Below, piece by piece: positions 16,575 to 26,765 of a stretch of DNA of 34,301 bases; position 1 is the stretch's first letter, and each line of letters begins with the position of its first letter. Location: positions 1 through 34,301 of the forward strand of contig JAUVCH010000041.1 of assembly GCA_030595795.1 (NCBI GenBank), given 5' to 3'. The notes under the pieces are model-generated. The model worked only from the letters and a program-made list of their open reading frames with translations. It was not told where the DNA came from and made no database searches. The translations under genes and the position numbers were made by a program. The DNA comes from Gammaproteobacteria bacterium. Lineage in GTDB: Bacteria; Pseudomonadota; Gammaproteobacteria; GCA-001735895.

Positions 16575-17228
16575 TCAAATCCCCGTTAATCTATCCAGAA
16601 AATACTCAAACTTTGCTCGATCGATCTCAACAGCCCCCAGCGACATCAAATGCTCGGTCGCCATCTGGCAGTCAATCATCCCGTACTCATTCGATTCGAT
16701 AACATGTTTAAGACAAAGTTTGGATGCATTCGACACCAGACTAAACATCGATTCGCCAAAGAATATCTTGCCCAGCGATATACCGTAAACGCCGCCGACT
16801 AATCGATTATCACTGTCTCGGCATTCGTATGAATGAGCAAATCCTGCTTTAAACATGGCCAGATAAGCCTCGATCATTTCTTCGATTATCCAGGTTTCGG
16901 CCTGCTGCTTGCGTGGCATTGCACATTGGCGAATAACCGCTTCAAAGTCTTGATCCTGTGTGATGTGGTATTTCTCCTGACGCCTCAGTTTTGCCAGGCT
17001 TTTGCTGGTATGAAAAAGCTCAGGAGTCAAAACCGTACGAGGTGCTGGCGACCACCATAATATCGGTTCGCTTTGACTGAACCATGGAAATATGCCCTGT
17101 CGATAGGCTACTAATAACCAGTCGATACTGAGCTTGCCGCCAGCGGCTAACAGGCCGTGGGGTTCTTCCAGAGCTTTATAGGTATCTGGAAAATGGGGTG
17201 GTATATTTGGATCTAACCAGGGTACCAT
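16575..17228 (-). CDS. aat: Leucyl/phenylalanyl-tRNA-protein transferase
   Basis: Aat adds Leu or Phe from aminoacyl-tRNA to N-terminal Lys or Arg of proteins, marking them for ClpS/ClpAP. The 217-residue protein has typical segments: WLLVAYRQGIFPWF, ILWWSPAPRTVL, FEAVIRQCA, GGVYGISLGKIFFGESMFS and GMIDCQMATEHLMSLGA. It is last in a minus-strand run after trxB and the FemAB/GNAT-like gene, an arrangement seen in part in other Gammaproteobacteria. Neither clpA/clpS nor the arginyl-transferase gene is in the window. It converges with the sensor kinase, with 28 nt between the 3' ends. Confidence 0.95.
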   Translation of the reverse strand: MVPWLDPNIPPHFPDTYKALEEPHGLLAAGGKLSIDWLLVAYRQGIFPWFSQSEPILWWSPAPRTVLTPELFHTSKSLAKLRRQEKYHITQDQDFEAVIRQCAMPRKQQAETWIIEEMIEAYLAMFKAGFAHSYECRDSDNRLVGGVYGISLGKIFFGESMFSLVSNASKLCLKHVIESNEYGMIDCQMATEHLMSLGAVEIDRAKFEYFLDRLTGI

Positions 17229-17269
17229 AGTCTAATAATTCAACAACTTACAAGTTTAAGTTTAAGTGA

Positions 17270-18424
17270 TTACCCGCTATCCGTTTTCCGATATGGAGAA
17301 TGATCCATCAAATTTGATTGATATTCATCGATGTAACGTCGCTCCTGATCGAGAAAGTTCGCAATGGCTTCGCCGAATTCTGGCTGAGCCAGCCAGTGTC
17401 CCGACCAGGTCTTTGTCGGTAAAAAACCTCGGCTGAGTTTGTGTTCACCCTGAGCACCCGGATCAAACCACTCCAGTCCATGTTCAATACAGAAATCGAT
17501 ACCCTGATAGTAGCAACACTCGAAGTGCAGATTCTGATAATAGCTTTCACAACCCCAGACTCGCCCATAAAGATGGGTATCGCTACGAAAAAATACCGAA
17601 CAGGCTACGTTTCGGCCCTGGTCTTTAACGAGCACTACTAGTGTCTGCTGCCCGAGGTTTTCGCCTAAATGATTGAAAAAAGCATTATTTAAGGTCGCTG
17701 TGCCATATTTTCGATCATAAATACCCTGATACAGATTCTGTACGTCCTGCCAATCCTGACTGGATAACTGGCTACCTTCGTACATTTTTATATCGAGCCC
17801 GTATTGCTGACTCTTTAGCCGTTCCTTGCGGATATTTTTACGCTTTCGCGAAGACAGACTGGACAGGAAATCATCGAAGCTCTGGTAATCAACGTTTTTC
17901 CAGTGAAATTGAATATCGCATCGCAGCAGGAAGCTTTTGCTTTCCAACTGGCGTAACGTGGATTCATGTTCGAACAGGACATGCCAGGAACTCAGTTGAT
18001 GCTCCGCACAAAACTGCATTGCAGCACTACTGAGAAGATCACGATATTTCCTTTCCTGATCAGCATCTTTTATTTTGTCAGGTTGTAACAAAAACCGTTC
18101 GCCAGTTGCTGGCGTGTAAGGAATAGCAGTGACCAGTTTTGGATAATAGGGCAGGCCATGACGTTGATAAGCCTGCACCCAGGCGTGGTCAAATACCAGT
18201 TCGCCGTAGGAATTATTTTTTATGTAGCAGGGCAGAGCAGCCAGTAATTCACCTTCTTCTCTGACTAAGAAATAAACCGACTGCCAGCCGAATGGCTCAA
18301 GACAATCGTGCAATTCCAGCCCATATAGAAACGCGTATCGGGTAAATGGATGATCGGGTTTTCCCAATGCATCCCATTCTGACTCGATAATTTCAGATAA
18401 ACTATGACAAACGCTAACTTGCAA
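17270..18424 (-). CDS. FemAB/GNAT-like acyltransferase of the DUF482 (PGB) family
   Basis: The 384-residue protein matches the peptidogalycan-biosynthesis/DUF482 group of GNAT-fold proteins. It begins with SEIIESEWDALG and PFTRYAFLYGLE, has an ALPCYIKNNSYGELVFDHAW segment, SSRKRKNIRKER in the middle, and the family-typical C-terminal stretch HFECCYYQGIDFCIEHGLEWFDPGAQGEHK, given here only as a descriptive landmark at about residues 299-328. These proteins are thought to transfer an acyl or aminoacyl group, but substrates are not known. It starts 15 nt after the trxB stop, so they are cotranscribed, and aat follows 41 nt later. Confidence 0.85.
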   Translation of the reverse strand: MQVSVCHSLSEIIESEWDALGKPDHPFTRYAFLYGLELHDCLEPFGWQSVYFLVREEGELLAALPCYIKNNSYGELVFDHAWVQAYQRHGLPYYPKLVTAIPYTPATGERFLLQPDKIKDADQERKYRDLLSSAAMQFCAEHQLSSWHVLFEHESTLRQLESKSFLLRCDIQFHWKNVDYQSFDDFLSSLSSRKRKNIRKERLKSQQYGLDIKMYEGSQLSSQDWQDVQNLYQGIYDRKYGTATLNNAFFNHLGENLGQQTLVVLVKDQGRNVACSVFFRSDTHLYGRVWGCESYYQNLHFECCYYQGIDFCIEHGLEWFDPGAQGEHKLSRGFLPTKTWSGHWLAQPEFGEAIANFLDQERRYIDEYQSNLMDHSPYRKTDSG

Positions 18425-18438
18425 GTTTTACTTCGATC

Positions 18439-19428
<990 letters not shown>

Positions 19429-19562
19429 CTAATAGTAATTGCTAAAAAACCAATGTAAATACATAGATAGAAATATAAAAGCATATTTAATCACAGATGT
19501 TATCTGGCTCCACTGGTACTAGATCAGTTAATATACGCTACATTTACTCAGGATCGATTTTA

Positions 19563-21896
19563 GTGGCTCAGGCAAAAGCAAAACCGAGGGAGGAAAATCA
19601 GCAACAGAAAGTGATTTTCGCCAACCATATTAACCGTCGCTTACGCGAAGTCGGTATGCTGTTCTCGTTTGCGCTGGCTATTTATATCCTCGTCGCTTTA
19701 TTTACTTATGACAGCCACGATGCTTCGTGGTCGCATAGCGGTACCAGCGATGAAATTGCTAACTTTGGTGGAATTGCCGGTGCCTGGATTGCCGACCTGC
19801 TATTTTATTTATTCGGTTTCCTGTCTTATCTACTGCCGGTGATGATGTTGTATAACGGTATTATCCTGGTAAAAACGCGTCATTTTAGTGCAGAAGATCG
19901 CTATCAAATGCTGGTCATTCGATGGAGTGGCTTCGTGCTGACACTGGTCTCTGGCTGTGCATTGTCGAGCTTACACTTTGCAGTTGGGCCAGAGATTATG
20001 CCACTCGACTCCGGCGGAATTCTGGGCCAAATCACTGGTAATTATTTTTCACAGGGACTTGGCTTTCTGGGCGCTACGGTATTGCATCTTGCTCTTTTCC
20101 TTGCTGGGCTGACTTTATTCACCGGACTGTCCTGGCTGGCACTGGTTGATAAAACCGGTAAGTACACACTTATCTTGTTCGACAAGATAGCCGATCGTTA
20201 TTATTTAATGCGAGATCGCGCCGAGGGCAGTCGTAACCGCAGTCAGCGCGAACAAACCGTCTTATTTAAAAAAGAAAAACAGGTAAAGCGAAAGCCGGTC
20301 AAAATCGAGCCGATTGTCACACAGGTCGAAGAAAGCATTCGTGTGGTCAAGGAAAAGCAAATCCCGCTTTTCCATAGCGATAGCAAAAGTGACAGCGTGA
20401 TTCCACCACTTTCTCTACTCGATGACCCTAAGCCGAGCAAGGCAGGGTATAGCACCTCAGCACTGGAAGCTATGTCGCGCCAACTGGAGCTTAAATTACT
20501 GGACTTCGGTATCGAGATACTGGTTGAGTCGGTGCATCCCGGGCCGGTTATTACGCGTTTCGAAATTCTCCCGGCACCGGGTGTGAAGGTCAGCCAAATC
20601 AGTAACCTGGCGAAGGATTTGGCGCGTTCTTTGTCAGTAGTCGGTGTTCGTGTGGTCGAAATTATTCCGGGTAAGTCGGTAATGGGTTTGGAGATTCCGA
20701 ACGAACAACGGGAAATAGTAGTTTTGAGTGAAATCCTACGCTCGCGCAGTTTCGATCAATCACATTCACCCTTAACTCTGGCGCTGGGTAAAGATATTAG
20801 TGGTAATGCGGTGGTTGCTGATTTAGCGAAAATGCCGCATCTACTGGTGGCTGGTACTACTGGTTCGGGTAAATCTGTAGCAATCAATGCCATGCTTTTA
20901 AGCCTTCTGTATAAAGCCACCCCTGAAGAAGTTCGACTGATATTAATCGATCCGAAAATGCTCGAGTTGAATGTGTACGAAGGTATTCCGCACCTGATTG
21001 CACCCGTGGTGACCGACATGAAGGAGGCCGCTAATGCCCTGCGTTGGTGCGTCGCTGAAATGGAACGGCGTTATAAGACCATGGCGTCGCTTGGGGTGCG
21101 TAATATTTCGGGCTATAATAAAAAAATCCGAGATGCTGCGGCTGCAGGGACGCCAATTAAAGACCCGTTATTCGACAAGAAGAAATTATTGCTAAACCCG
21201 GACGCGAAACCCGATGATCTCGAAACCCTGCCTTATATCGTGGTCGTAGTTGATGAATTTGCCGACATGATCATGGTGGTCGGCAAGAAAGTCGAAGAGT
21301 TGATTGCCAGGCTCGCACAAAAAGCGAGAGCTTCCGGCATTCATTTGTTACTGGCCACCCAAAGACCTTCGGTAGATGTCATCACTGGATTAATTAAATC
21401 GAATATCCCAACTCGCATAGCCTTCCAGGTATCGTCCAAGGTCGATTCCCGCACCATACTCGATCAAATGGGCGCTGAGAGTCTGCTCGGACATGGTGAT
21501 ATGCTTTACTTACCACCGGGTACCAGTTTGCCGGAGCGTGTCCACGGCGCCTTTGTAGATGACCACGAAGTGCACGCGGTCATCAATGAAATTAAAAGTA
21601 CCGGTGAACCTAACTACATTGCGAATGTCCTTGAAGAGTCACCTGCTACATTGTTGCCTGGCGAAAACCCACGCGATTCAAATGGTGATGAATCCGATCC
21701 GCTATACGATGAAGCGGTTGCAGTGGTTACCGAAACCCGTAAGGCATCGATATCCTATGTACAAAGACGACTCAAGATTGGTTACAACCGCGCCGCTCGT
21801 ATGATCGAAGAAATGGAAGCCTCCGGTGTCGTATCGATGGTGCAGTCTAATGGCAGTCGCGAAGTACTCGCGCCACCACCACCTTCTATGGATTAA
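19563..21896 (+). CDS. ftsK: DNA translocase FtsK
   Basis: FtsK is the septal DNA pump that clears chromosome termini and activates XerCD. Four membrane helices occupy about the first 190 residues, followed by a short charged linker, the alpha/beta translocase with Walker A at 431-438 (GTTGSGKS), [13 protein letters not shown] as Walker B and [19 protein letters not shown], and a C-terminal winged-helix gamma domain with [23 protein letters not shown] chose GTG at 19563 because it begins VAQAKAK, like the usual MAQ start, and has CAGGA upstream. An in-frame ATG at 19497 would add 22 residues without a ribosome site. The linker is short compared with E. coli FtsK. lolA follows 3 nt downstream. 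Confidence 0.95.
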   Translation: MAQAKAKPREENQQQKVIFANHINRRLREVGMLFSFALAIYILVALFTYDSHDASWSHSGTSDEIANFGGIAGAWIADLLFYLFGFLSYLLPVMMLYNGIILVKTRHFSAEDRYQMLVIRWSGFVLTLVSGCALSSLHFAVGPEIMPLDSGGILGQITGNYFSQGLGFLGATVLHLALFLAGLTLFTGLSWLALVDKTGKYTLILFDKIADRYYLMRDRAEGSRNRSQREQTVLFKKEKQVKRKPVKIEPIVTQVEESIRVVKEKQIPLFHSDSKSDSVIPPLSLLDDPKPSKAGYSTSALEAMSRQLELKLLDFGIEILVESVHPGPVITRFEILPAPGVKVSQISNLAKDLARSLSVVGVRVVEIIPGKSVMGLEIPNEQREIVVLSEILRSRSFDQSHSPLTLALGKDISGNAVVADLAKMPHLLVAGTTGSGKSVAINAMLLSLLYKATPEEVRLILIDPKMLELNVYEGIPHLIAPVVTDMKEAANALRWCVAEMERRYKTMASLGVRNISGYNKKIRDAAAAGTPIKDPLFDKKKLLLNPDAKPDDLETLPYIVVVVDEFADMIMVVGKKVEELIARLAQKARASGIHLLLATQRPSVDVITGLIKSNIPTRIAFQVSSKVDSRTILDQMGAESLLGHGDMLYLPPGTSLPERVHGAFVDDHEVHAVINEIKSTGEPNYIANVLEESPATLLPGENPRDSNGDESDPLYDEAVAVVTETRKASISYVQRRLKIGYNRAARMIEEMEASGVVSMVQSNGSREVLAPPPPSMD

Positions 21897-21899
21897 AGA

Positions 21900-22520
21900 A
21901 TGATTAGAATTTTTGTAGTGATTGCTTTGTTATTCAGCCTGGCACCCGCCCAGGCCGAAACAGCTGAACAGCTTTTAAACAAGGCGTTGAAGAACCTCGA
22001 TAACCTGACGGCTGATTTCAAGCAGACGCAGCTCGATGATGACAAAAATGTTGTCCAACAAAGTAGCGGGCAACTAGCGATCCAGCGGCCTGGAAAGTTT
22101 TCCTGGATATATAAAACACCCTACGAGCAGCAAATCGTTGCCGATGGTTCTGAGTTATGGATTTACGACGTCGATCTTGATCAGGTAACGGTTAAACCCA
22201 TGAATAACGGTATGGCTTCGGCACCCATCATGATTTTGATGAAGCAAAACGATATTGGTGATGAGTTTACTGTCAGCGAAGTTGGTCAGCGCAAATTCCT
22301 GTATTGGGTAGAGTTGCTACCTAAGGCTTCTGATCTGGAATACTCACATGTTTATATCGGTCTCGAAGATAACCAGGTAAAAGCCATGGAGTTACGCGAT
22401 AACTTCGGCCAGAGCACGCAGATCGTGTTTGAGAACCTGCGCCTCAATGTTGTCCATAACCCCGAGATATTTCAGTTTACACCACCCGAAGGCGTCGATG
22501 TTTTCGGTGTTGGCGGCTAA
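21900..22520 (+). CDS. lolA: Outer-membrane lipoprotein carrier protein LolA
   Basis: LolA carries lipoproteins across the periplasm from LolCDE to LolB. The 206-residue precursor has a signal peptide with cleavage likely after AQA (residues 17-19), then the family pattern: [56 protein letters not shown] and [12 protein letters not shown]. The order ftsK-lolA-rarA is the common gammaproteobacterial arrangement and supports the call. rarA starts 17 nt after its stop. Confidence 0.96.
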   Translation: MIRIFVVIALLFSLAPAQAETAEQLLNKALKNLDNLTADFKQTQLDDDKNVVQQSSGQLAIQRPGKFSWIYKTPYEQQIVADGSELWIYDVDLDQVTVKPMNNGMASAPIMILMKQNDIGDEFTVSEVGQRKFLYWVELLPKASDLEYSHVYIGLEDNQVKAMELRDNFGQSTQIVFENLRLNVVHNPEIFQFTPPEGVDVFGVGG

Positions 22521-22537
22521 CACCAGTACTAACACGC

Positions 22538-23839
22538 ATGAACGACCTGTTTGGGCATAGCAAGGGTTTTCAACCACTCGCTGATCGGATGCGTCCACAA
22601 AAACTCGACGACGTATTTGGCCAATCGCATCTGCTCGCTGCGGGTAAACCGCTCCGGCAAGCCATCGAATCGAATAAACTACACTCGATGCTATTCTGGG
22701 GGCCACCGGGGACCGGCAAAACTACAATAGCCCGGTTAATTGCCAGTTATTCAGATGCCCGGTTCTTAACCATTTCAGCAGTACTTTCCGGTGTTAAAGA
22801 TATTCGCGGAGCAATCGAAGAGGCTCGTCAGCATCAGGGCAAAACCGTTTTATTCGTCGACGAAGTGCACCGTTTCAACAAGTCTCAACAGGATGCTTTT
22901 TTGCCTTATATCGAAGATGGTACCTTCCTCTTCGTCGGTGCAACCACCGAAAATCCTTCTTTTGAATTAAACAATGCTTTGTTGTCGCGTACTCGAACCT
23001 ATGTGTTGAAACCGATTTCTTCCGAGGAAATCGAAAAGGTTTTAAGAAGAGCGCTGGACAATAAAGAGCAAGGGCTGGGTGAACTTGATATATCCATTGA
23101 TGACGATGCCTGTAGTCTGCTTGCTAAGACCTGCGATGGTGACGCGCGGCGGGCTTTAACTTATCTGGAGATCATTAGCGACCTGGCGGAAGCAAAGACG
23201 ATTACCTTAAAACTAGTCGAAGATACCGTTGCGCAAGGGCTACGCCGTTTCGATAAGAAAGGCGATGTGTTTTACGACCAGATATCGGCCCTGCATAAAT
23301 CGGTACGTGGCTCGGATCCGGATGCAGCGCTTTACTGGTTTTGTCGGATGGTGGATGGTGGCTGCGACCCAGTTTACATCTCCCGGCGTGTGGTGCGAAT
23401 CGCCATCGAAGATATCGGCATTGCCGATCCACGTGGATTAGACCTGGCGCTGAATGGCTGGCAAACCTACGAGCGTCTGGGTAGCCCTGAGGGCGAACTG
23501 GCGATAGCGCAGGCGATTGTCTATCTGGCCTGCGCAGCAAAGAGTAACGCGATATACAGTGCCTATAATCAGGCGATGGCCGATGCTCAGCAATCGGGCA
23601 GCCTTGAGGTGCCGACACATCTGCGCAACGCACCAACGCAGTTTATGAAAGATCAGGGCTTTGGTGAAAATTATCGCTATGCTCACGATGAAGCAGATGG
23701 ATTTGCCGCAGGGGAGAGCTACTTTCCCGAACAACTAGCAGGGCGTCGATACTATGAACCGGTTGACCGAGGTCTGGAAATTAAAATTGCTGAAAAACTG
23801 AATCATCTTCGCTCGTTAAATAAACAGGTAAAATCATGA
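22538..23839 (+). CDS. rarA: Replication-associated recombination protein A (MgsA/RarA AAA+ ATPase)
   Basis: RarA is a clamp-loader-like AAA+ ATPase that acts at stalled forks. The 433-residue protein has [16 protein letters not shown] at the start, Walker A at 55-62 (GPPGTGKT), Walker B with [20 protein letters not shown] at about 104-123, sensor 1 [11 protein letters not shown], sensor 2 [11 protein letters not shown], and the C-terminal tetramer domain ([30 protein letters not shown]). It ends in an ATGA overlap with the methyltransferase gene, so the two are translationally coupled. Confidence 0.97.
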   Translation: MNDLFGHSKGFQPLADRMRPQKLDDVFGQSHLLAAGKPLRQAIESNKLHSMLFWGPPGTGKTTIARLIASYSDARFLTISAVLSGVKDIRGAIEEARQHQGKTVLFVDEVHRFNKSQQDAFLPYIEDGTFLFVGATTENPSFELNNALLSRTRTYVLKPISSEEIEKVLRRALDNKEQGLGELDISIDDDACSLLAKTCDGDARRALTYLEIISDLAEAKTITLKLVEDTVAQGLRRFDKKGDVFYDQISALHKSVRGSDPDAALYWFCRMVDGGCDPVYISRRVVRIAIEDIGIADPRGLDLALNGWQTYERLGSPEGELAIAQAIVYLACAAKSNAIYSAYNQAMADAQQSGSLEVPTHLRNAPTQFMKDQGFGENYRYAHDEADGFAAGESYFPEQLAGRRYYEPVDRGLEIKIAEKLNHLRSLNKQVKS

Positions 23840-24438
23840 GTCGTCCATTTTCAGAATCTTGTGAGCAGAATAAAGACGTTATTCTCAGCGTCATTGGCAG
23901 CTATTTGCAAAGCGGCGTAGAGGTATTGGAAGTCGGTAGTGGCACTGGCCAACACGCTGTCCATTTTGCCAGTCATTATCCGGAGGCCATCTGGCAAACT
24001 TCTGACAGGGAGGAGAATTTACCGGGCATTAAAAGCTGGTTAGACAAGGAACAGCAGAAAAACCTGCCAGAACCGATTGAGCTCGATGTATGCGAATCAT
24101 GGCCAGATAAAAAATATAATATGATCTTCAGCGCTAACAGCCTGCATATCATGGGTAAGCCAGCAGTCGAGCAGTTTTTTGCTGGTTGTGGGTTACAAAC
24201 AAAGCCCGGTAGTCATCTCCTTGTCTACGGTCCTTTTAACTATAATAACGAATATACCTCTGATAGTAATCGTCATTTTGATCAGTGGTTAAAGGCAAGA
24301 AACCCTCAAAGTTGTATAAAAGACTTCGAATGGGTTGATGAATTAGCAGGAAATGCCGGATTCATTTTAGTTGACGATATTGAAATGCCCGCCAATAATC
24401 GGACTATAATCTGGCGACGAGAAACTTTGACCGATTAA
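23836..24438 (+). CDS. DUF938-family class I SAM-dependent methyltransferase
   Basis: The 200-residue protein has the SAM-binding motif [16 protein letters not shown] and the DUF938-specific start [15 protein letters not shown], with [10 protein letters not shown] and [21 protein letters not shown] further on. The methyl acceptor is unknown. It overlaps rarA by 4 bases and probably belongs to the ftsK-lolA-rarA run. The family is recognised; no cellular role is claimed. Confidence 0.9.
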   Translation: MSRPFSESCEQNKDVILSVIGSYLQSGVEVLEVGSGTGQHAVHFASHYPEAIWQTSDREENLPGIKSWLDKEQQKNLPEPIELDVCESWPDKKYNMIFSANSLHIMGKPAVEQFFAGCGLQTKPGSHLLVYGPFNYNNEYTSDSNRHFDQWLKARNPQSCIKDFEWVDELAGNAGFILVDDIEMPANNRTIIWRRETLTD

Positions 24439-24499
24439 CTGGGACTAAGCCTGAACTAACCTAACTATCCAATCTACCTATAAATACTGGAACCAACGA

Positions 24500-25588
24500 A
24501 TGAATAATTACCGTTTAATGATGACAGGGATTTGCCTGTTTATGATTTCCGCAACGACGGCTGCACAGGAAGCACGGTGGTATGACGCTGCGCAGCTTGA
24601 TAAAGGGCAGCAGGTTTTTCAGCAAAACTGCGCTTCCTGTCATGGCGCTAGTGGAGAAGCCCAAACCGGCTGGAAAGAAGCCAGTGGAGAAGCGTCGGCA
24701 CCACCACTAAATGGTAGTGCACACACCTGGCACCATTCCCTTAAGCAAATAAAAAAGACGATTCAACAAGGCAGTCTCCAGTTGGGTGGTTCTATGCCTG
24801 CGTTTGAAAATAAATTATCCGATCAGGATATCGACAGTGTCATCGCTTATTTCCAGTCATTATGGCCAGAAGAAATTTACGCTGGCTGGTCAGGTAAGTT
24901 CGACGTAGTGGCCAAAAAGAGTATCCCGGCAGACGATATCACGCGCTTGTTGAAACTCCGGCTCGGAATCAACGATGTAAAACCAGTAACAGAAACCCCG
25001 TTGGAAGGCGTTTATCAAACCCAGTTTGGCGATAAATTTGCCTATTTGATCGATGGTGGGCGTTATGTTTTTATCGGTGATTTAATCGATCTTGAAAGTG
25101 CTCAAAACTTAACCGAAATCAGTCGCAAAGACATTGTAAAAGAGACACTGGATCAGGTACCCGATTCAGAATATGTGGTTTACCCAGCTAACGGTGTTGA
25201 GAAGACCCATCTAAATGTCTTTACCGACACTTCCTGTGGTTATTGCCGAAAACTACACAAAGAAATCGACCACCTGCAAGACGCAGGGATTAGCGTACGT
25301 TATTTACCTTTCCCTCGCGGTGGTAATCGTGGGCCTGGCTACCAGGATTTAAAAAGCGTCTGGTGTGCCGCTGATCCGTTGCAGGCGATGCATATCGCCA
25401 AAGGCGTCAGCGATGGCGAGTTAGTCGAAGCGAGTTGTGAACGGGCCAGTATCGTTGATAAAGGTTTCCAGATAGGAAGAAAATTGGGAATAACGGGGAC
25501 ACCTTCGTTATTTTCGGCGTCCGGTACTAAATTTAATGGCTATGTGCCCTATAACGAATTAATCCCGGCATTATTGGGCGAACTATAG
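24500..25588 (+). CDS. Secreted cytochrome c-DsbC fusion (thiol-disulfide isomerase with heme domain)
   Basis: The 362-residue precursor has a signal peptide (about 1-22), a monoheme class I cytochrome c domain (C44-A-S-C47-H48, with Met99 of GGSMPAF as likely sixth ligand), and then a full DsbC-like part. This comprises a dimerisation domain (about 145-210) and a thioredoxin domain with catalytic C246-G-Y-C249, a second cysteine pair (SVWCAADP and EASCERAS), and cis-proline in GITGTPSLF. DsbC normally shuffles wrong disulfides in the periplasm and is kept reduced by DsbD. A covalently attached heme suggests electron exchange between thiols and a c-type chain. It appears monocistronic. Domain calls are strong; the role is inference. 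Confidence 0.9.
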   Translation: MNNYRLMMTGICLFMISATTAAQEARWYDAAQLDKGQQVFQQNCASCHGASGEAQTGWKEASGEASAPPLNGSAHTWHHSLKQIKKTIQQGSLQLGGSMPAFENKLSDQDIDSVIAYFQSLWPEEIYAGWSGKFDVVAKKSIPADDITRLLKLRLGINDVKPVTETPLEGVYQTQFGDKFAYLIDGGRYVFIGDLIDLESAQNLTEISRKDIVKETLDQVPDSEYVVYPANGVEKTHLNVFTDTSCGYCRKLHKEIDHLQDAGISVRYLPFPRGGNRGPGYQDLKSVWCAADPLQAMHIAKGVSDGELVEASCERASIVDKGFQIGRKLGITGTPSLFSASGTKFNGYVPYNELIPALLGEL

Positions 25589-25604
25589 GTTTGTTGGCCT
25601 TGGT

Positions 25605-25632
25605 GATCTACGCTAATAGATCTACACTAATA
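25605..25632 (+). repeat. Tandem 14-bp repeat after the cytochrome c-DsbC gene
   Basis: GATCTACGCTAATA (25605-25618) is followed directly by GATCTACACTAATA (25619-25632), with one mismatch. It lies 16 bases past the stop codon and before an A-rich stretch. It may be a simple duplication or a protein site; no hairpin is formed. Confidence 0.6.
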
Positions 25633-25665
25633 AAAAACCAATAAACCCTATAGAAATTTTATATT

Positions 25666-25721
25666 CTAGTATTCTTTGAGTCTATTAGGCGCAAAGTGGC
25701 GCAATTATTGTGCTAGTATTC
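25666..25721 (+). promoter_or_regulatory. Repeat-bearing region upstream of the sdh operon
   Basis: CTAGTATTC occurs at 25666-25674 and again at 25713-25721. Between them GGCGCAA occurs at 25688-25694 and 25698-25704, one helical turn apart. The block ends 42 bases before the first ATG of the operon, where a promoter and operator would be expected. No clear -35/-10 pair was picked, and the regulator is unknown. Confidence 0.35.
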
Positions 25722-25763
25722 CAACAGATAAAAACCTGAAACACAGAGAAATCAAGACTCTAA

Positions 25764-25925
25764 ATGTCCGAACAGAATAAAGGCGACCAACCGCCAGAGC
25801 TTGACTCTGAAGCGCGTAGCAACCAGAAAGATCAGCCAAAACCGGCTGAGTATGGTGGCCCAAAGGGTAAAGAGCCAACCCGCTACGGTGACTGGGAGAA
25901 GAAGGGCCGCTGCATCGATTTCTAA
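25764..25925 (+). CDS. SDHAF4/DUF1674-type succinate dehydrogenase assembly factor (53 aa)
   Basis: The frame encodes 53 residues with an acidic, disordered N-terminus and the diagnostic C-terminal motif GGPKGKEPTRYGDWEKKGRC followed by IDF, which defines DUF1674, the family of mitochondrial SDHAF4. SDHAF4 binds flavinylated SdhA and guards it until it joins SdhB. The position directly ahead of sdhC supports the same job here. sdhC starts 61 nt downstream. It is too short for many gene finders and easily missed, but the motif leaves little doubt. Confidence 0.9.
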   Translation: MSEQNKGDQPPELDSEARSNQKDQPKPAEYGGPKGKEPTRYGDWEKKGRCIDF

Positions 25926-25986
25926 ACATGATTTCTAGCCATTTAATGAATAGTTACCATTCATTGAGCGAATCGGAAAAATTATT

Positions 25987-26376
25987 ATGAAGACCAGTTC
26001 TAGTCATCCAACATCACCGCATTTACAAATATATCGATTACCGCTCACGGCTTTACTCTCGGTTACTCATCGGGCAACGGGTGTTTTTCTGGCGATCGGT
26101 TCCCTGTTATTAATCTGGCTACTGGTAGCGCTAGCCGAGGGCCCGGAGGCTTACGCCCAGGTACAGCCATTACTTCAAAGCTGGATCGGACAACTATTTC
26201 TCCTGGGGATAACTTATTCTCTATATTTCCATTTTTGTAATGGCATACGCCACCTGTTTTGGGATGTCGGAATGGGTTTTGAGCTAGAGACGGTCGATAA
26301 AACTGCAAAACTGGTCATTGTAGTATCGATTATTTTGACGGTAGCGACCTGGCTAATCGCAATGGGGATTGAATAG
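25987..26376 (+). CDS. sdhC: Succinate dehydrogenase cytochrome b556 subunit
   Basis: SdhC is one of two membrane anchors holding heme b and the quinone site. The 129-residue protein has the family start SPHLQIYRLPLTALLSVTHRATG and three membrane helices (about 27-50, 66-90, 106-127). Heme ligand His82 lies in LYFHFCNGIRHLFWD. It precedes sdhD by 3 nt. Function in the respiratory chain (succinate to ubiquinone) is inferred from the complete CDAB set. Confidence 0.96.
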   Translation: MKTSSSHPTSPHLQIYRLPLTALLSVTHRATGVFLAIGSLLLIWLLVALAEGPEAYAQVQPLLQSWIGQLFLLGITYSLYFHFCNGIRHLFWDVGMGFELETVDKTAKLVIVVSIILTVATWLIAMGIE

Positions 26377-26379
26377 GTT

Positions 26380-26760
26380 ATGAGTGATTTACGAACCCCG
26401 CTATCCCGGGTTAAAGGATTAGGGTCGGCGAAAGACGGCACGTCCCATTTTTGGCATCAGCGCCTGACTGCTTTAGCATTAATCCCGCTGGTTCTATGGT
26501 TTGGTTTTGGACTCGCTTCATTACCATCCGATTACGAAACCTTGACCGGCTTTATCCAGCACCCAGCTGTAGCGGTTGGCCTCATCCTTTTGATTATAAT
26601 GGTTTTTTATCACGCCCAACTGGGTTTACAGATAGTGCTGGAAGACTATGTCTCATCGCATGCTAAACGTACAGTGGCGATCATATTGAGTGGCTTCGCC
26701 TGTCTTGTATTTGCGTTAATCGGTATCGTCGCCGTATTAAAGATCTTATTAGGGGCTTAG
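26380..26760 (+). CDS. sdhD: Succinate dehydrogenase membrane anchor subunit
   Basis: The 126-residue protein has three helices (about 27-47, 62-85, 97-122). [15 protein letters not shown] begins the first, and [17 protein letters not shown] in the second helix contains the likely axial heme ligand His78 and the quinone-site D89-Y90 pair. It lies between sdhC and sdhA, which starts 5 nt downstream. Anchors vary a lot in sequence; synteny makes the call secure. Confidence 0.95.
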   Translation: MSDLRTPLSRVKGLGSAKDGTSHFWHQRLTALALIPLVLWFGFGLASLPSDYETLTGFIQHPAVAVGLILLIIMVFYHAQLGLQIVLEDYVSSHAKRTVAIILSGFACLVFALIGIVAVLKILLGA

Positions 26761-26765
26761 TAAAA

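Noticed and set aside
19497..19562. ATG start 22 codons upstream of the chosen ftsK start
   Set aside because: It has no ribosome site and would add a non-conserved stretch before the VAQA start; it cannot be fully excluded.
23202..23636. 144-codon minus-strand frame inside rarA
   Set aside because: It is an antisense shadow; the protein is Arg/His/Pro-rich without any family match.
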